DNA of 46,027 nt. It comes from Alphaproteobacteria bacterium. GTDB lineage: Bacteria > Pseudomonadota > Alphaproteobacteria > Puniceispirillales > Puniceispirillaceae. The stretch's first letter is position 1. Each line of letters opens with the position of its first letter. The translations under genes and the position numbers were made by a program. The stretch is taken from assembly GCA_022425485.1 (NCBI GenBank), contig JAKMFL010000048.1, positions 7,501-53,527 on the forward strand, in the 5' to 3' direction. This document shows, in pieces, positions 45,604 through 46,027 of this stretch. The notes below the pieces were generated by a model. It saw nothing but the letters and a program-made list of their open reading frames with translations. It did no database searches and was not told the DNA's origin.

Positions 45604-46027
45604 ATGTTGTCATATATGTCTGCAAGCGAGGTTGCAAACCCCGCGCCGATGGCGAAGCGGACCGATTCCCTTGCTTTCTGGTGGTTGCTGGCAATGGCAT
45701 TGCTTGTCGCCATCATGGTCGTGATTGGCGGCATTACACGGCTCACCGGCAGCGGACTGTCGATGGTGGAATGGCGCCCTTTGATGGGAACATTGCCACC
45801 CCTGACAGCCGCCGAGTGGGAGCGTGTATACGCGCTTTATGTTGCGTCGCCGGAATATGCGTCTTTCAACTTCGGCATGGACATGGCCGGCTTCAAACAG
45901 ATTTTCTTCTGGGAATATTTCCACCGTTTGTGGGGACGGCTGCTGGGCGTTGCCTTTGTCGGGCCGCTGTTGTTCCTGATGCTGACCAGCCGCATTCCCA
46001 ACGGGTTTGGCGGCCGGCTGTTTCTGC
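45604..46027 (+). CDS. ctaA: Heme A synthase CtaA (COX15 type), N-terminal part, cut by window end
   Basis: The frame is open from ATG 45604 to the window end (141 codons). It shows a first membrane helix (FWWLLAMALLVAIMVVIGG), the signature GGITRLTGSGLSMVEWRPLM and EYFHRLWGRLLG with a heme-ligand histidine, then the start of a second helix. CtaA hydroxylates the methyl group of heme O to give heme A for cytochrome c oxidase. The pattern is that of the alphaproteobacterial/mitochondrial type 2 form. GGGGAA precedes the start; an ATG four codons later is an alternative. Confidence 0.93.
   Translation, partial: MLSYMSASEVANPAPMAKRTDSLAFWWLLAMALLVAIMVVIGGITRLTGSGLSMVEWRPLMGTLPPLTAAEWERVYALYVASPEYASFNFGMDMAGFKQIFFWEYFHRLWGRLLGVAFVGPLLFLMLTSRIPNGFGGRLFL

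Overview
The window reads as a chromosomal segment of an alphaproteobacterium. Supporting signs are the class I lysyl-tRNA synthetase, the BolA / J-domain / CobS / CobT cluster, a set of families typical of that class (DUF4167, DUF1178, DUF2889, DUF2849, DUF934), an NDUFAF5-like methyltransferase next to ComF, and a type 2 CtaA. Moderate GC, AT-rich spacers and compact packing would fit a marine lineage such as SAR116/Puniceispirillales. That placement is my inference and was not checked against a database.

Layout. 1-1.2 kb: the 3' end of an M23 peptidase and a MOSC-domain protein. 1.28-7.8 kb (minus strand): rodZ-like, ispG, hisS, prfA, prmC and a DUF4167 gene, closed by a strong hairpin terminator at 1213-1239. 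7.9-13.4 kb: lysC, divergent ubiG, DUF1178 and secA. 13.7-16.3 kb: parvulin, argJ and mutT. 16.3-19.5 kb: NDUFAF5-like methyltransferase, comF, glutaredoxin and a nitrilase-family hydrolase. 19.5-23.7 kb (minus): accA, xerD, a 705-residue exported protein of unknown function and a 45-residue membrane protein. 24.1-27.7 kb: aroK, aroB, a CorC/HlyC-type protein and DUF2889. 27.7-31.7 kb: bolA, a J-domain protein, cobS and cobT. 31.8-38.5 kb: rpmB, a ribbon-helix-helix protein, pyrD, lysS and a DinG-like helicase. 38.6-40.6 kb: groEL and groES under a CIRCE operator. 40.7-45.2 kb (minus): a sulfite-reduction cluster (cysG-like, DUF2849 fused to a siroheme nitrite/sulfite reductase, DUF934, ferredoxin-NADP reductase). 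45.6 kb to the end: the start of ctaA.

The most notable region is the sulfite-reduction cluster. The reductase gene carries two lesions. One is an in-frame TAG at codon 18 of the fused DUF2849 part. The other is a perfect 17-bp tandem duplication (42842-42875) that shifts frame and separates the [4Fe-4S]/siroheme-binding C-terminal domain from the rest. Deleting one copy restores a 660-codon frame. The upstream CysG-like protein has only a degenerate remnant of its methyltransferase domain. Together this suggests that assimilatory sulfite reduction is being lost or is switched by slippage, unless the lesions are assembly errors.

Two broader patterns stand out. Short tandem duplications of 12-17 bp recur throughout, several lying exactly across stop codons. 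Base composition also changes sharply in the spacer after the helicase (about 38.5 kb): the tetramer CTAG, common upstream, almost disappears downstream. I saw no tRNA, rRNA, CRISPR array, transposase or phage gene.
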